NCBI GenBank assembly: GCA_028281025.1 | Contig: JANQKR010000037.1 | Coordinates: forward strand, 62,001-126,000 | Direction: 5' to 3' | Source: Croceivirga sp. | GTDB taxonomy: Bacteria > Bacteroidota > Bacteroidia > Flavobacteriales > Flavobacteriaceae | Length of the DNA: 64,000 nucleotides | Shown: piece after piece, positions 8,341 through 18,294 of the stretch | Layout of the letters: every line of letters begins with the position of its first letter | Numbering within the stretch: the first letter of the stretch is position 1 | Made by a program: the position numbers and the translations under genes | Notes under the pieces: generated by a model | Seen by the model: only the letters and a program-made list of their open reading frames with translations | Told to the model about the DNA's origin: nothing | Databases searched by the model: none

Positions 8341-9534
8341 TTGAAACGAAGGAGTTTTATCACAAAAAGCGCTTTAACGACCACGGCCCTTACCTGTTCA
8401 AGTTCCCTGTGGAGCTCATCATGTATTGGAGCCAATAACTCCATAAACATTGGAATAATAGGGACTGGGGATCGTGGCCAGGGGCTTTTTAAGGTCATTC
8501 AACAACTTGAAGGTCTCAATGTAGTTGCCTGCTGTGATAGTCTTCCATTTCGCCTTCAAGAAGGTTTGGCCATTGCGGAGACCCCAATTACGGGGCATGC
8601 CGATTATCGCCGGTTGTTGGACAATACCGATATCGATGCGGTTTTGATAGCGACGCCATTCAATACACATGCCGAAATTGCTATCGATGCCCTTGATGCT
8701 GCAAAGCACGTTTTCTGCGAAAAGACACTGGTAAAGGGGTATGATGCCATCCAAAAATTGATCGATAAGGAAAAGGGCTCAAAGGGAATATTTCAAACAG
8801 GTCATCAATACCATAGTTCAAGATTGTACTCGCATGTGGTAAACCTTATAAATAATGGGAAAATAGGGAAAATAGCGGCGTTTGAATGTCAATGGAACCG
8901 TAATGGCAATTGGAGACGACCAGTACCGGATGAAAAATGGGAGCGGCAAATTAACTGGCGTATGTATCGTGAATACTCAGGGGGACTCCTGGCGGAACTT
9001 TGCTCCCATCAGATAGATTTTGTCAATTGGGTATTGGGGGAAATGCCCGAACAGGTAATGGGCATTGGCGGTATTGATTACTGGAAAGATGGTCGGGAAA
9101 CCTATGATAATATTCATCTTGTATATAGTTACCCAAATGGGGTCAAAGCCAAATTTACCTGTCTTACCAGTAACGCCATGGGGGATTATAGAATAAAGGT
9201 CATGGGCGACAAAGGATCGATTATTTTAAGTTATGCCAAAGCATGGTTTTATCCTGAAGGTGATTATGAAAAGAAAGTTGGGGAAGTAGATGGGGTTTCA
9301 GGAGCTACCACGAACTGGACGGAAGGAAAAGGAGTTCCAATAGCGATGGAACATACGGAACCAAGTAAACAGGCATTAATGGATTTTAGGGACAGTATTG
9401 TGAACAGTAAACCGCCAATTTCCGATGCAGTAACTGGCGCAAAAACTGCCCTCTGTGTCCAAATGGGATTGGATGCGATGTACGGGAATAAAATTGTTGC
9501 CAAAAACACAAATTTGGTAAAGCAAATATCCTGA
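8341..9534 (+). CDS. Second Gfo/Idh/MocA oxidoreductase, probably Tat-exported
   Basis: 397 residues, starting at a TTG codon 6 bp after the previous stop. No in-frame ATG precedes the signal sequence, so TTG is preferred. The N-terminus KRRSFITKSALTTTALTC has the twin Arg and a hydrophobic core. The Rossmann glycine motif is IGIIGTGDRGQG (~37-48), followed by VLIATPFNTHAEIA and KHVFCEKTLVKGY; the usual EKP is EKT here, keeping the Lys. The C-terminal domain has GGLLAELCSHQIDFVNWVLG. It probably forms a functional pair with the preceding enzyme. Confidence 0.9.
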   Translation: MKRRSFITKSALTTTALTCSSSLWSSSCIGANNSINIGIIGTGDRGQGLFKVIQQLEGLNVVACCDSLPFRLQEGLAIAETPITGHADYRRLLDNTDIDAVLIATPFNTHAEIAIDALDAAKHVFCEKTLVKGYDAIQKLIDKEKGSKGIFQTGHQYHSSRLYSHVVNLINNGKIGKIAAFECQWNRNGNWRRPVPDEKWERQINWRMYREYSGGLLAELCSHQIDFVNWVLGEMPEQVMGIGGIDYWKDGRETYDNIHLVYSYPNGVKAKFTCLTSNAMGDYRIKVMGDKGSIILSYAKAWFYPEGDYEKKVGEVDGVSGATTNWTEGKGVPIAMEHTEPSKQALMDFRDSIVNSKPPISDAVTGAKTALCVQMGLDAMYGNKIVAKNTNLVKQIS

Positions 9535-9607
9535 GCGTTTAAAAGTCTACAACACTGCAAGTAAGTTTTGGGGTAAAATCCTCAAACGTATTCAATGTAA
9601 TGTAAAA

Positions 9608-10654
9608 ATGGGTTACGACATTACCATAAAGGAAATAGCAGAAATGGCAGGTGTGTCCTCATCTACCGTATCCAAAGCACTAAATGGGAGCCCTGAGATA
9701 AGTATTGGTACTCGTCTGCACATCAAGAGAATCGCTATTAAAAAAGGGTATAAAGCCAATAATACGGCCAGGGCATTAAAAAGTAAAAGGTCTGGTTCGA
9801 TAGGGATTATTGTACCGGAGATATCCAGTTCATTTTTCTCAAGAATGGTGCAAGGCGCCGCATCCCGTGCCAAAGAAAGAGGTTTAAAAAGCTATATCTG
9901 TTTTTCAAATGAATCCTTTAAGATAGAAAAGAAACTTATAGCCAGTTTTATTGATCACTCTGTGGATGGACTTATTATTTCACTGTCAAAACAGACACAA
10001 AACTTGGGAAGTTATGACCACATAGCCGAGTTAAGAAAATATATCCCCATAGTAATGGTAGACCGTGTCTGTGACGTAATGGAATGTGACAAAGTGGAAC
10101 TTGACAATATTGAAGCCAGTAAATCGGCACTTAGACATCTGGTATCCACTGGCTGCAGAAATATCGTTTTCCTTACCACGATCAAACCAACCAGTGTAAG
10201 TAAAAATAGGATGTATGGGTTCAAGGAAGAATGCAAAACCCTGAAGGCTGCCGGTGGTAATGGATTAAAGGCAAAAGTAGTTGAAATGAACGGGTCTGAT
10301 GAGCTAGAAAAGAGATTGGGAAACCTTCTACAAAAGGATTTTATTGACGCATTTATCATTGCCGATGAACTCGCCACAATAAAAACACATGGCTATTTGC
10401 AACGAAACGGCTATAAAATTCCACAGGATATTTCAATTATTGGCTTTACCAACAGTGAAATTTCAAAAAACATCTATCCATCGCTAACCATGATAAGTCA
10501 GAATGCGGAACAATTGGGAAAAAGGGCATTGGATGTGCTTGCGTTGAGAATGACCAAAAGTTGGGTTGGCCCGGCTTGCAGACAAATTAAGATTCGTCAC
10601 AAAATGATTATAAGGGAGTCAACCAAACAAGTTAAGGTGAAAACCAACACCTAA
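9608..10654 (+). CDS. LacI-family transcriptional regulator
   Basis: 348 residues. An N-terminal helix-turn-helix (ITIKEIAEMAGVSSSTVSKA, then LNGSPEIS) and hinge region (about 50-60) precede a periplasmic-binding-protein-like sensor domain (GSIGIIVPEISSSFFSRMVQ onward) that ends in the usual ISIIGFTNSEISKNIYPSLT. It probably represses or activates the sugar-acid/3-keto-glycoside block just upstream (3151-9534). The operator-like palindrome at 2793 is the only candidate site I see. The gene is on the same strand, 73 bp after the second oxidoreductase, so it may be cotranscribed. Confidence 0.92.
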   Translation: MGYDITIKEIAEMAGVSSSTVSKALNGSPEISIGTRLHIKRIAIKKGYKANNTARALKSKRSGSIGIIVPEISSSFFSRMVQGAASRAKERGLKSYICFSNESFKIEKKLIASFIDHSVDGLIISLSKQTQNLGSYDHIAELRKYIPIVMVDRVCDVMECDKVELDNIEASKSALRHLVSTGCRNIVFLTTIKPTSVSKNRMYGFKEECKTLKAAGGNGLKAKVVEMNGSDELEKRLGNLLQKDFIDAFIIADELATIKTHGYLQRNGYKIPQDISIIGFTNSEISKNIYPSLTMISQNAEQLGKRALDVLALRMTKSWVGPACRQIKIRHKMIIRESTKQVKVKTNT

Positions 10655-10941
10655 CGGTTTTTGCCTAATTGATAACACAAATGCGGTTTTGCTTTTGAAT
10701 ATTGAAATCAAATTTTAACCAAGAAAAAGGAAATTATGTAAAATTAATGTTATCTTAAATTATATTTCTTTTTGCTGAAAGAAAAGTATTACACAGGTGG
10801 AAGCTGGTATCGGAATCTTTTGCTACGTGAATATTCTTTGAAAGTATGTAATGACCTTAAGACCTCTATTTTAGATTACTCATAAGTAATTTTTTTGGTA
10901 GTAATGAAGTGTAATTTATAGAAAAGAAGACACTGCAGGAT

Positions 10942-11487
10942 ATGAAAAAAATTAATCAAGAAGCATTTGAAAAGCTATATAAAGAGAATTATATTCACTT
11001 GGTTCTCGTTTCATTGACCATTGTAAAGGATAGAAGTGTTTCCGAAGATATTGTCCACACTTTTTTCGAAACACTATGGAAAAAAAAGGAAACTTTGGCA
11101 ATTCACAAAAATTTCAAATCCTACGCAATTTCTGCAGTCAAAAAGCTTAGTTTCAGACAGCTTCAGACAAAAGAAAGAGAAAGGCAATCCCTAAGCAAGC
11201 TAATTCATTACCCCCCTCTTCTGCCCAATGAGAATGGCACCTTGGTCAATGACCAAGTAAATAAGATGCATGAAATCATCCAATCCATTCCAGAATCAAG
11301 GAGAAATATTTTTTTGGATTATGTATTGGGAGGACTTAGTTATAAAGAAATTGCCGAGATGCGGAATATATCGCTAAATACGGTAAAGGCGCAAATGCAA
11401 AGAACATACGAGTTCATAAGAAAATTGGAAATGGACAAAGTATCGGCCATTATACTTCTTACGTTTTTCCTGACGTACTTTTTTTAA
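10942..11487 (+). CDS. ECF RNA polymerase sigma factor (FecI-like)
   Basis: 181 residues. Sigma region 2 covers ~8-70 (FEKLYKENYIHLV, VSEDIVHTFFETLWKKK) and region 4 ~110-160 (FLDYVLGGLSYKEIAEMRNI, then SLNTVKAQMQ). It is the first gene of an ECF-FecR-SusC relay: the sugar-loaded receptor signals through its STN domain to FecR, which releases this factor. The last ~15 residues (VSAIILLTFFLTYFF) are strongly hydrophobic and could hold the protein at the membrane; similar tails occur in other Bacteroidetes FecI-like factors. The 287 bp upstream contain no gene. Confidence 0.92.
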   Translation: MKKINQEAFEKLYKENYIHLVLVSLTIVKDRSVSEDIVHTFFETLWKKKETLAIHKNFKSYAISAVKKLSFRQLQTKERERQSLSKLIHYPPLLPNENGTLVNDQVNKMHEIIQSIPESRRNIFLDYVLGGLSYKEIAEMRNISLNTVKAQMQRTYEFIRKLEMDKVSAIILLTFFLTYFF

Positions 11488-11649
11488 TATCGATTACGCT
11501 TTTTCTTACCGATTTCAAAAATAGACTTGCCAATTTCATAAAAATAGGGCTGTATTTTTTTTATGTTGCCCTGCAATGTTGTGATAAATTAAAAAAAAGA
11601 TAATTTTTTGTAGCTATTTTTTAAACATTCCGGAACATATAAATAACAA

Positions 11650-12855
11650 ATGGACAAAACAAACACTTTCCGCAGTGCTTTACATCAAATTTTTGATGGG
11701 GGCAGCCTTTCAGATTCATTGAAATCTTCTTTACGAAAAGAAGAAATCGAACTTCTTGTTCAGCTTCAAGAACAAGGGTTGATCGAAGAGGCCATCGCAA
11801 TAATGGATTCCACGGATTTGGAAGTCAACTGGGAATTGTTAAAGAACAAACTTGACATAACGGAGGGCGGAACAAATAGAAAGGTTTTGTTTGGCAAGAA
11901 GAACATATTAAAGTATGCGGCCATATTCATTGGTGGAGTTGTAGCATCCATTTCCTTCTATAATTGGCATACATCCCGCAATCAAGATATTGACCCGACC
12001 CTGGATTTGGGCAAAGACCGGATAATCCTGACACAAGCGGATGGCAGTAAAAAAGTACTTTCCGAGGAACAGGGTTCAGAGATGGTTATGTTTGATAACG
12101 ATGGAAATCCCATTGGTGTCCAAAAAGGAAAAGTACTTGATTATTCACAAGATGGTACAAAAAGCACAGAAAAGGAGCTTGTCTACAATGAATTAATGGT
12201 TCCCCTTGGGAAAAGGTTCGATGTGATTTTATCCGACGGAACCAAGGTAAGCCTGAACGCGGGTACCCATATGAAATACCCCATTGCTTTTCCCGCGAAG
12301 GGCGCTAGGGATGTCACCATCACCGGAGAGGCCTATTTTAAGGTAGAAAAAGACGGTAGCAGGCCTTTTACGGTTTCCTTTTCTGATGGGTTCCATATCA
12401 AAGTGCTGGGCACGGAATTCAATGTGTCAACATATGCGGAAGGGGTCGATGTTGAAACCGTTTTGGTAGAAGGTTCAGTGGCCCTTTCCACAAATGATTC
12501 AAAACAGGGGGAGTTGGTTCTAAAACCCGGCCATAAAGCAGAGTGGAGCAGTACCGATCGGAATATTGATATTGCTCCGGCCAACATAAGATTGTACACT
12601 GGTTGGATCAATGGGGAACTCATTTTTAGAAATAACAAGTTTGAAACCATTGTAACGAAATTGGAGCGGGCCTATGATGTGACCATTGATTTCAATGCCC
12701 AAGACTTTAAGGACAAGCGGTACGATGCCACTTTCGATATTAATATAGAAGATGTTAAGGAAGTGATGCACCACCTGGCCAAAGTAGTCCCTATTGATTA
12801 CCAGGTTATGGGAAAAGAAATAGCAATTACAAAACTACAAACTAAGTCAAATTAA
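11650..12855 (+). CDS. FecR-type anti-sigma factor
   Basis: 401 residues. The cytoplasmic N-terminal part (1-~80) would bind the sigma factor, followed by one transmembrane helix (LKYAAIFIGGVVASISFYNW, ~83-102). The periplasmic FecR domain (~175-290) contains VPLGKRFDVILSDGTKVSLN, then GEAYFKVEKDGSRPFTV and VLGTEFNVSTY. A C-terminal DUF4974-like domain (FETIVTKLERAYDVTIDFN) contacts the receptor's STN domain. It lies between the ECF gene and the STN-bearing SusC, the standard order for transcription of the PUL in response to substrate. Confidence 0.93.
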   Translation: MDKTNTFRSALHQIFDGGSLSDSLKSSLRKEEIELLVQLQEQGLIEEAIAIMDSTDLEVNWELLKNKLDITEGGTNRKVLFGKKNILKYAAIFIGGVVASISFYNWHTSRNQDIDPTLDLGKDRIILTQADGSKKVLSEEQGSEMVMFDNDGNPIGVQKGKVLDYSQDGTKSTEKELVYNELMVPLGKRFDVILSDGTKVSLNAGTHMKYPIAFPAKGARDVTITGEAYFKVEKDGSRPFTVSFSDGFHIKVLGTEFNVSTYAEGVDVETVLVEGSVALSTNDSKQGELVLKPGHKAEWSSTDRNIDIAPANIRLYTGWINGELIFRNNKFETIVTKLERAYDVTIDFNAQDFKDKRYDATFDINIEDVKEVMHHLAKVVPIDYQVMGKEIAITKLQTKSN

Positions 12856-12967
12856 TATAACTAAAAAAGAAGCCAATGAATTGAAAGAAACCGGAAAATA
12901 GGATCAGTATTTCCCGGTTAAAATTTGGATTAAACGAAGTATTAACATTTAAAACCAAACCAAAAAT

Positions 12968-15900
12968 ATGGAAAATATTAATGGGAAGCCTTGGTTTAAG
13001 AGGCTTTGCTACTTAAAATATGATTTAAAAATGAAACTTACGTTCACCATCCTCTTAGTTTCGTTTTTACATCTTCAAGCGACTACAACCACGTACGCGC
13101 AGAATACCAAACTGACCTTACAAATGGAAGGGGCCAAAATTGCCCAAATCATTGAAGCCATCGAATCTAAATCTGAATTCAGATTCTTATTCGATAGAGA
13201 CATTATTGACCTTGAACGAACTGTGAATATTGATGTAAGAGCCAAAAAAATTGGTCATATTTTAAGGGTTATGTTCAAGGGTTCGGATTTAGAATACAAT
13301 GTAGAGAACCGTCAGATCGTATTGAATAAATCGAAACTCATAAAAACGATAAAAAACACGAACATTGATGACGAGGCGGCGCAACAAGAATTCCAAGTAA
13401 CGGGAACGGTTACGGACCAAAATGGAGGCCCCTTGCCAGGCGCAAATGTGGTGGTAGCAGGAACTACTACCGGCGTACAAACCGACTTTGATGGAAATTT
13501 TGAAATTACCGTCCCCAATGGTGGGGTTTTGGAAATCTCATATGTTGGTTTTGCACTGCAAAGGTTTACCATTACAGAAGACCAGAATCTCCAAGTTCGA
13601 CTGCAAGAGGATTCTGCAGCCTTGGATGAGGTTGTAGTCGTTGGATACGGTACCCAAAACAAAAGAGCTGTGACCAGTGCCATTTCTTCCATTTCTGGAG
13701 AAGAACTTGGTGAAACTTCGAACGATTCCTTTAATCGGGCATTGACGGGAAAAATTGCTGGGGTACAAATTCAACAGACTACCGGGGCTCCTGGTGGAAA
13801 CATTGTTGTTCGTGTCAGGGGAACAGGTTCGTTGTCCGCGGGCAATGATCCACTTTATGTCATAGATGGTTTCCCTGTGGAACAGTCCAATATTGGCCCG
13901 GATAATAGTTCTTCTTTTAACAATACCAGGGATCAAGGTATCAATCCATTGGCCTCACTAAATCCGGATGATATTGAATCCATTCAGGTATTGAAAGATG
14001 CTTCGGCTGCTGCGATATACGGTTCACGCGGTGCTAATGGGGTCGTCATTATCACCACAAAACGTGGAAGGTCCGGAGAGGCACAATTTAACTTTACGGC
14101 TTCATTGGGCACGCAATCGGCAATCAACAGAATCGATGTGCTGAACGGAGATCAATTTTTGGATTTTTTAATTGAGGCTTATGAGAATGCGGATGCCACC
14201 ACATCACCTGGAATTTTATTTCCACAGTTCTTGGACAACGAAGCCCAGTTTAGGGGCATCAATACGGATTGGCAGGATCAAATATTTAGGGCTGCGGCCG
14301 TCCAGAACTACCAACTGTCAGCCTCGGGGGGAAGTGAAAAATTTCAATACTTCATTTCCGGAAGTTACATGAACGAAGAAGGTGTCATTCTTTCTTCAGG
14401 ATTTGAACGATTCTCGCTACGCACCAATTTTGATGCCCAGCTTACGGATAGGCTTAAACTGGGTGTGAGCTTTACCCCTAGTTTCACCATAAATGATGAA
14501 GTCAATGCCGAGGGTCACTGGGCAAATAATGCCGTAGTTAACCAAGCTTTGGTGACCTTTCCATTCCTGCGTCCTGACCAAAACTCAGAAGATTTCATAA
14601 ACAGCGATCCGAACAACACCTGCTGTGGTGTTCCAAACCCAAGAACGACCGCAGAACTGTTCGACGCGGAAAGTACGCAGTTGCGATTGTTGTCCAATAC
14701 CTATTTAGAATACGACATCTTAACGGGTCTTAAGGCCAAGACCAGCTTTGGTTTTGACTTCTTGGATTTTGAACGCAACGAGTTCAACCCGGCAGAGATT
14801 CAACGTAACGACAACAACAATAGGGCGAATACATCAAAGTTCTCTCAGCGAAGCTGGTTGACTGAAAACACATTGAACTACACCAAAGCATTTGGGAAAC
14901 ATAACTTCAACGTTTTAGGGGGATTTACCTTTCAAAAGTTCCGGCAACAGGAAAATTTCATAGGGGCAGTAGGGCTGGCCAACACAATTGTTAGGACCAT
15001 TACGGATTTCAATGCTGTTACTGAAGCTCGATCCGTTGTCGAGGAATGGAGTCTTGTTTCCCTATTGGGAAGGGTCAATTATAATTTCGATAACAAGTAT
15101 TTTTTGTCCGCTGCGGTAAGGAGGGATGGTTCCTCAAGGTTTGGCACCAACAATCAGTTCGCTACTTTTCCTTCAATATCAGCAGGATGGGCAATATCGG
15201 AAGAGGGCTTTTTGAAGGATAATGAGAAATTAAGCTTCCTAAAGCTCAGGGCCAGTTATGGAACGACGGGTAACAACACTATAGGGAATTATTCTTCCAT
15301 AGCGTTATTGGATGATTCCAATTACGTTTTGGGTCCCGGTAATGGGGAGGGGGTAACCGGGTTACAACCCAATACTATCGGCAATGAGGATTTAACCTGG
15401 GAAACTACCACCCAATATGATATTGGATTGGAAGTCGGGCTTTTTTCGAATAGACTTTCTTTGGTTGCCGATTATTACAGTAGTGATACGGAAGACTTGC
15501 TTTTAAATGTGCCCATACCCAACAGTACGGGGTTTAGCTCAGCACTCCAGAATCTAGGAAGGGTTAGGAATACAGGATGGGAGTTTCAGTTAAGCTCAAG
15601 AAATTTTTCAGGTGATTTTACATGGGATACGGATTTTAACATTACGTTCGCTGAGAATGAGATACTTGAATTAGGACCAGAAGGGGACCCCATCTTAGCA
15701 GGAAGTGGAGCTGGTAACATCTTCCTCAATGAAATCGGAGGAGAACTGGGTGCCTTTTTTGTGTATGAGCAAATTGGGATATTCCAGACCCAGGAGGAAA
15801 TTGATAACAGTGCCACATGGGATACCAGTAGGGGAACGTTCCCTGGGGACGTAAAATACAGGGACCAAAATGGTGATGGCGTGATAGATGGTGATGATAG

Positions 15901-16432
15901 GGTCGTAATCGGTAGTAACAATCCCGATTTTATTTGGGGTATTACCAATACTTTTTCCTATAAAAACTTCGACCTAAGTATTGTTGTCAATGGCGTTGAA
16001 GGGAACTTAATCCATAATATTTCAAGAAGGTTTTACAACAATTTGGAAGGAAACCAGAACCAATACAGCAATGTACTGAATAGATGGAGATCCCCTGAAC
16101 AACCTGGCGATGGAATGACACCTCGGGCCAACAGACTTACCAGCGGGAACAATAACATTTCGGAAACCTCAAGATGGGTTGAGGATGGATCTTTTGTAAG
16201 GATTCAGAATGTTGCCTTGGGCTACAACTTTCCAAGGGATGTGGCAGAGAGATTGAAATTGAATTCCCTAAGACTTTTCGCTAGTGTTAACAATCTCGCA
16301 TATTTTACGGATTATGCAGGTTACAATCCAGAAGCTAGTCTTAGTGGAGGTGGAGCACTCAATAGGGGGGCGGACTATGGTTCATATCCCCTAGCAAGGA
16401 GATTGACAATGGGCCTAAAAGTTGGTTTCTAA
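12968..16432 (+). CDS. SusC/RagA TonB-dependent receptor with N-terminal STN signalling domain
   Basis: 1154 residues, longer than an ordinary SusC because of the N-terminal secretin/TonB (STN) domain (~45-118: LTLQMEGAKIAQIIEAIESK onward) that talks to FecR. Then come a carboxypeptidase-like regulatory domain (~140-225, VTDQNGGPLPGANVVVAGTT), the plug starting at VVVVGYGTQNKRAVTSAISS, and a ~22-strand barrel ending in LTMGLKVGF. It imports an oligosaccharide across the outer membrane with the SusD partner 27 bp downstream. ATG 12968 is the longest start; ATG 13031 (MKLTFTILLVSFLHLQAT) starts directly at the signal peptide and is an alternative. Confidence 0.95.
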   Translation: MENINGKPWFKRLCYLKYDLKMKLTFTILLVSFLHLQATTTTYAQNTKLTLQMEGAKIAQIIEAIESKSEFRFLFDRDIIDLERTVNIDVRAKKIGHILRVMFKGSDLEYNVENRQIVLNKSKLIKTIKNTNIDDEAAQQEFQVTGTVTDQNGGPLPGANVVVAGTTTGVQTDFDGNFEITVPNGGVLEISYVGFALQRFTITEDQNLQVRLQEDSAALDEVVVVGYGTQNKRAVTSAISSISGEELGETSNDSFNRALTGKIAGVQIQQTTGAPGGNIVVRVRGTGSLSAGNDPLYVIDGFPVEQSNIGPDNSSSFNNTRDQGINPLASLNPDDIESIQVLKDASAAAIYGSRGANGVVIITTKRGRSGEAQFNFTASLGTQSAINRIDVLNGDQFLDFLIEAYENADATTSPGILFPQFLDNEAQFRGINTDWQDQIFRAAAVQNYQLSASGGSEKFQYFISGSYMNEEGVILSSGFERFSLRTNFDAQLTDRLKLGVSFTPSFTINDEVNAEGHWANNAVVNQALVTFPFLRPDQNSEDFINSDPNNTCCGVPNPRTTAELFDAESTQLRLLSNTYLEYDILTGLKAKTSFGFDFLDFERNEFNPAEIQRNDNNNRANTSKFSQRSWLTENTLNYTKAFGKHNFNVLGGFTFQKFRQQENFIGAVGLANTIVRTITDFNAVTEARSVVEEWSLVSLLGRVNYNFDNKYFLSAAVRRDGSSRFGTNNQFATFPSISAGWAISEEGFLKDNEKLSFLKLRASYGTTGNNTIGNYSSIALLDDSNYVLGPGNGEGVTGLQPNTIGNEDLTWETTTQYDIGLEVGLFSNRLSLVADYYSSDTEDLLLNVPIPNSTGFSSALQNLGRVRNTGWEFQLSSRNFSGDFTWDTDFNITFAENEILELGPEGDPILAGSGAGNIFLNEIGGELGAFFVYEQIGIFQTQEEIDNSATWDTSRGTFPGDVKYRDQNGDGVIDGDDRVVIGSNNPDFIWGITNTFSYKNFDLSIVVNGVEGNLIHNISRRFYNNLEGNQNQYSNVLNRWRSPEQPGDGMTPRANRLTSGNNNISETSRWVEDGSFVRIQNVALGYNFPRDVAERLKLNSLRLFASVNNLAYFTDYAGYNPEASLSGGGALNRGADYGSYPLARRLTMGLKVGF

Positions 16433-16459
16433 TTCTATTAAACTTTATTGAAATACATC

Positions 16460-17836
16460 ATGAAAAATATTAAATATTACATTGGGTTCATCTGTGTTTT
16501 GTTTATAGTGGCTTGCGAAGATGAATTGGATTTAACGCCACAGTCGCAATTAAGTACCGATGGTTTTTATCAAACAGATACCGATTTTGAACAGGCTATT
16601 CTGGGAGTATACAGTAGCTTTAGATCACAATTTGGTGATATTTGGGTGTATGGGGATATCCGTTCGGACAATACCATTCCTGTAATATCAGGCTCCATTA
16701 CCACACTGCCCGATTTTGACAACTTCTCCATCTTGCCGGACAACTCATCCATTGCCAGTAAATGGGACGATAGTTACAATTCCGTGGCAAGAATCAATGC
16801 TATTTTAGATAGGATTGATGAGGCGGATATCTCCGAATCTGTCAGAACAAGAATACGTGGTGAGGCGCTATTTGCACGTGGCCTCATCTATTTTAACCTT
16901 GTGAGAATTTTTGGGAATGTACCTTTGGTACTCACAGAGATATCAGGTACAGAAGCGTTGGAATTTGCACAAAGCCCACCTTCAGAAGTTTATCCACAAA
17001 TAGTGGCCGACCTTACTGAGGCAGCTGGTCTATTACCGGCCTCTTTTAGTGGTGCGGATGTGGGCAGGGCAACCAGTATTGCTGCCAATTCCCTTTTGGG
17101 AAGGGTACAATTGACCAATGGTAATTATGCTGCCGCAGAAACTGTTTTAAGATCGGTAACGGCACAAGAAGGAACCAATGTGGGCTTGCTTGATTCCTAT
17201 ACAGATGTCTTTGATATCAACAATGAATACAATGAGGAAATCATCTTTGCGATAAGATGGGCGAACGATGGGGTGAACGGCAATGGGTTCAACTTTGGCT
17301 TTACCGACATAAACGAGCCAAACAATAGGGGTACTACGGATTTATACAATGAATACGAAACAGGTGATGTTAGAAGGGACCAAACCCTTAATGCTGTTGT
17401 TTCCGCAACGGATACCCTGGTATATAAATACGGGGTCGGTGAAGCTGGGTTAGGTGAAAGTGATTGGCCCGTACTACGCTATTCCGACGTTCTGCTGATG
17501 CTTTCAGAAGCTATCAACGAGCAGGGATATGTGGCAGATGGGGAAGCATTTGATTTGCTTAACAGGGTAAGGACCAGGGCTGGTCTTGCAGCACTGACAT
17601 CAGCTACAGTGCCGGACCAAGCGGCGTTTAGGTTGGCGATGGAACACGAGCGCAGGGTTGAACTGGCGTCCGAAGGTCATCGATGGTTTGATTTGGTCAG
17701 GACTGGAAGATATCTTGATGTCATGGGATCGAAAGGATTTAATGTCGAAGCATTCAATGATTTGTTTCCAATACCTGAGGATGAAATCTTTAAAATAAAC
17801 GATCCCAACATATTGGGGCAAAACCCAGGGTATTGA
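16460..17836 (+). CDS. SusD/RagB family glycan-binding lipoprotein
   Basis: 458 residues from ATG 16460; a TTG at 16448 is in frame but less likely. The lipoprotein signal ends at FIVAC (Cys19), followed by DELDLTPQSQLSTDGFYQTD, a typical SusD N-terminus. TPR-like helices follow (ARGLIYFNLVRIFGNVPLV) and the C-terminal RagB hallmark is present (EHERRVELASEGHRWFDLVR, then FPIPEDEI). It forms the lid on the SusC barrel and binds the glycan at the cell surface. The order SusC-SusD with a 27-bp gap is canonical. Confidence 0.95.
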   Translation: MKNIKYYIGFICVLFIVACEDELDLTPQSQLSTDGFYQTDTDFEQAILGVYSSFRSQFGDIWVYGDIRSDNTIPVISGSITTLPDFDNFSILPDNSSIASKWDDSYNSVARINAILDRIDEADISESVRTRIRGEALFARGLIYFNLVRIFGNVPLVLTEISGTEALEFAQSPPSEVYPQIVADLTEAAGLLPASFSGADVGRATSIAANSLLGRVQLTNGNYAAAETVLRSVTAQEGTNVGLLDSYTDVFDINNEYNEEIIFAIRWANDGVNGNGFNFGFTDINEPNNRGTTDLYNEYETGDVRRDQTLNAVVSATDTLVYKYGVGEAGLGESDWPVLRYSDVLLMLSEAINEQGYVADGEAFDLLNRVRTRAGLAALTSATVPDQAAFRLAMEHERRVELASEGHRWFDLVRTGRYLDVMGSKGFNVEAFNDLFPIPEDEIFKINDPNILGQNPGY

Positions 17837-18139
17837 TAACAAAAAGATAGTGCTAACCCATTTAGCTCACAATCATTTTGACCTTACTTTGGCTAAAATC
17901 CAGCAGCCGGAAGATGAAAGAGGCGTAATCTTGGCAATGGACAATACTACCCCTTGGATACCGGATAGGGGTACGGAAATGTTTTGGTTGAAGTGAACAA
18001 TGAGTGCATTGTTGATTATGATTATGAAATCATCGATAAGGCGCAGAATACAAACAAAGTGGTTATCAATTGATTGTTGGTGCAAGCAATAGTGGTTTTT
18101 TTACCAAGCCCATAGTGGTTGCTGTTTTGAATCAATAGT
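17837..18139 (+). other. Gap after susD; possibly decayed coding sequence
   Basis: No intact gene. Short stretches in different plus frames read like protein (for example TTPWIPDRGTEMFWL, then NECIVDYDYEIIDKAQNTN, then LIVGASNSGFFTKPIVVAVL), as if one gene had suffered two frameshifts. I cannot assign a family. Confidence 0.3.
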
Positions 18140-18171
18140 GTCCCAAACTTTTATCAACAAAAGTTTGGGAC
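18140..18171. terminator. Perfect 13-bp inverted repeat, terminator-like
   Basis: GTCCCAAACTTTT (18140-18152), a 6-nt loop, then AAAAGTTTGGGAC (18159-18171). It lies between susD and the next gene and would end or attenuate susCD transcription. There is no strong T-tract after it, so it could instead be a processing hairpin. Confidence 0.5.
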
Positions 18172-18294
18172 AGGGTTGATTTTCGCTATGTCATTGTATT
18201 TCGACTGCTACTACTTTATTTATGTTTTTTGAAACCGAGGTTATGTCCCTCGAAGGATATTCAAAAGAAACCGGACGTCTAAAATTTTATTGTA

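Noticed and set aside
17873-18085. Minus-strand open frame of 70 codons
   Set aside because: No coding character; the plus strand holds more convincing, though decayed, protein fragments.
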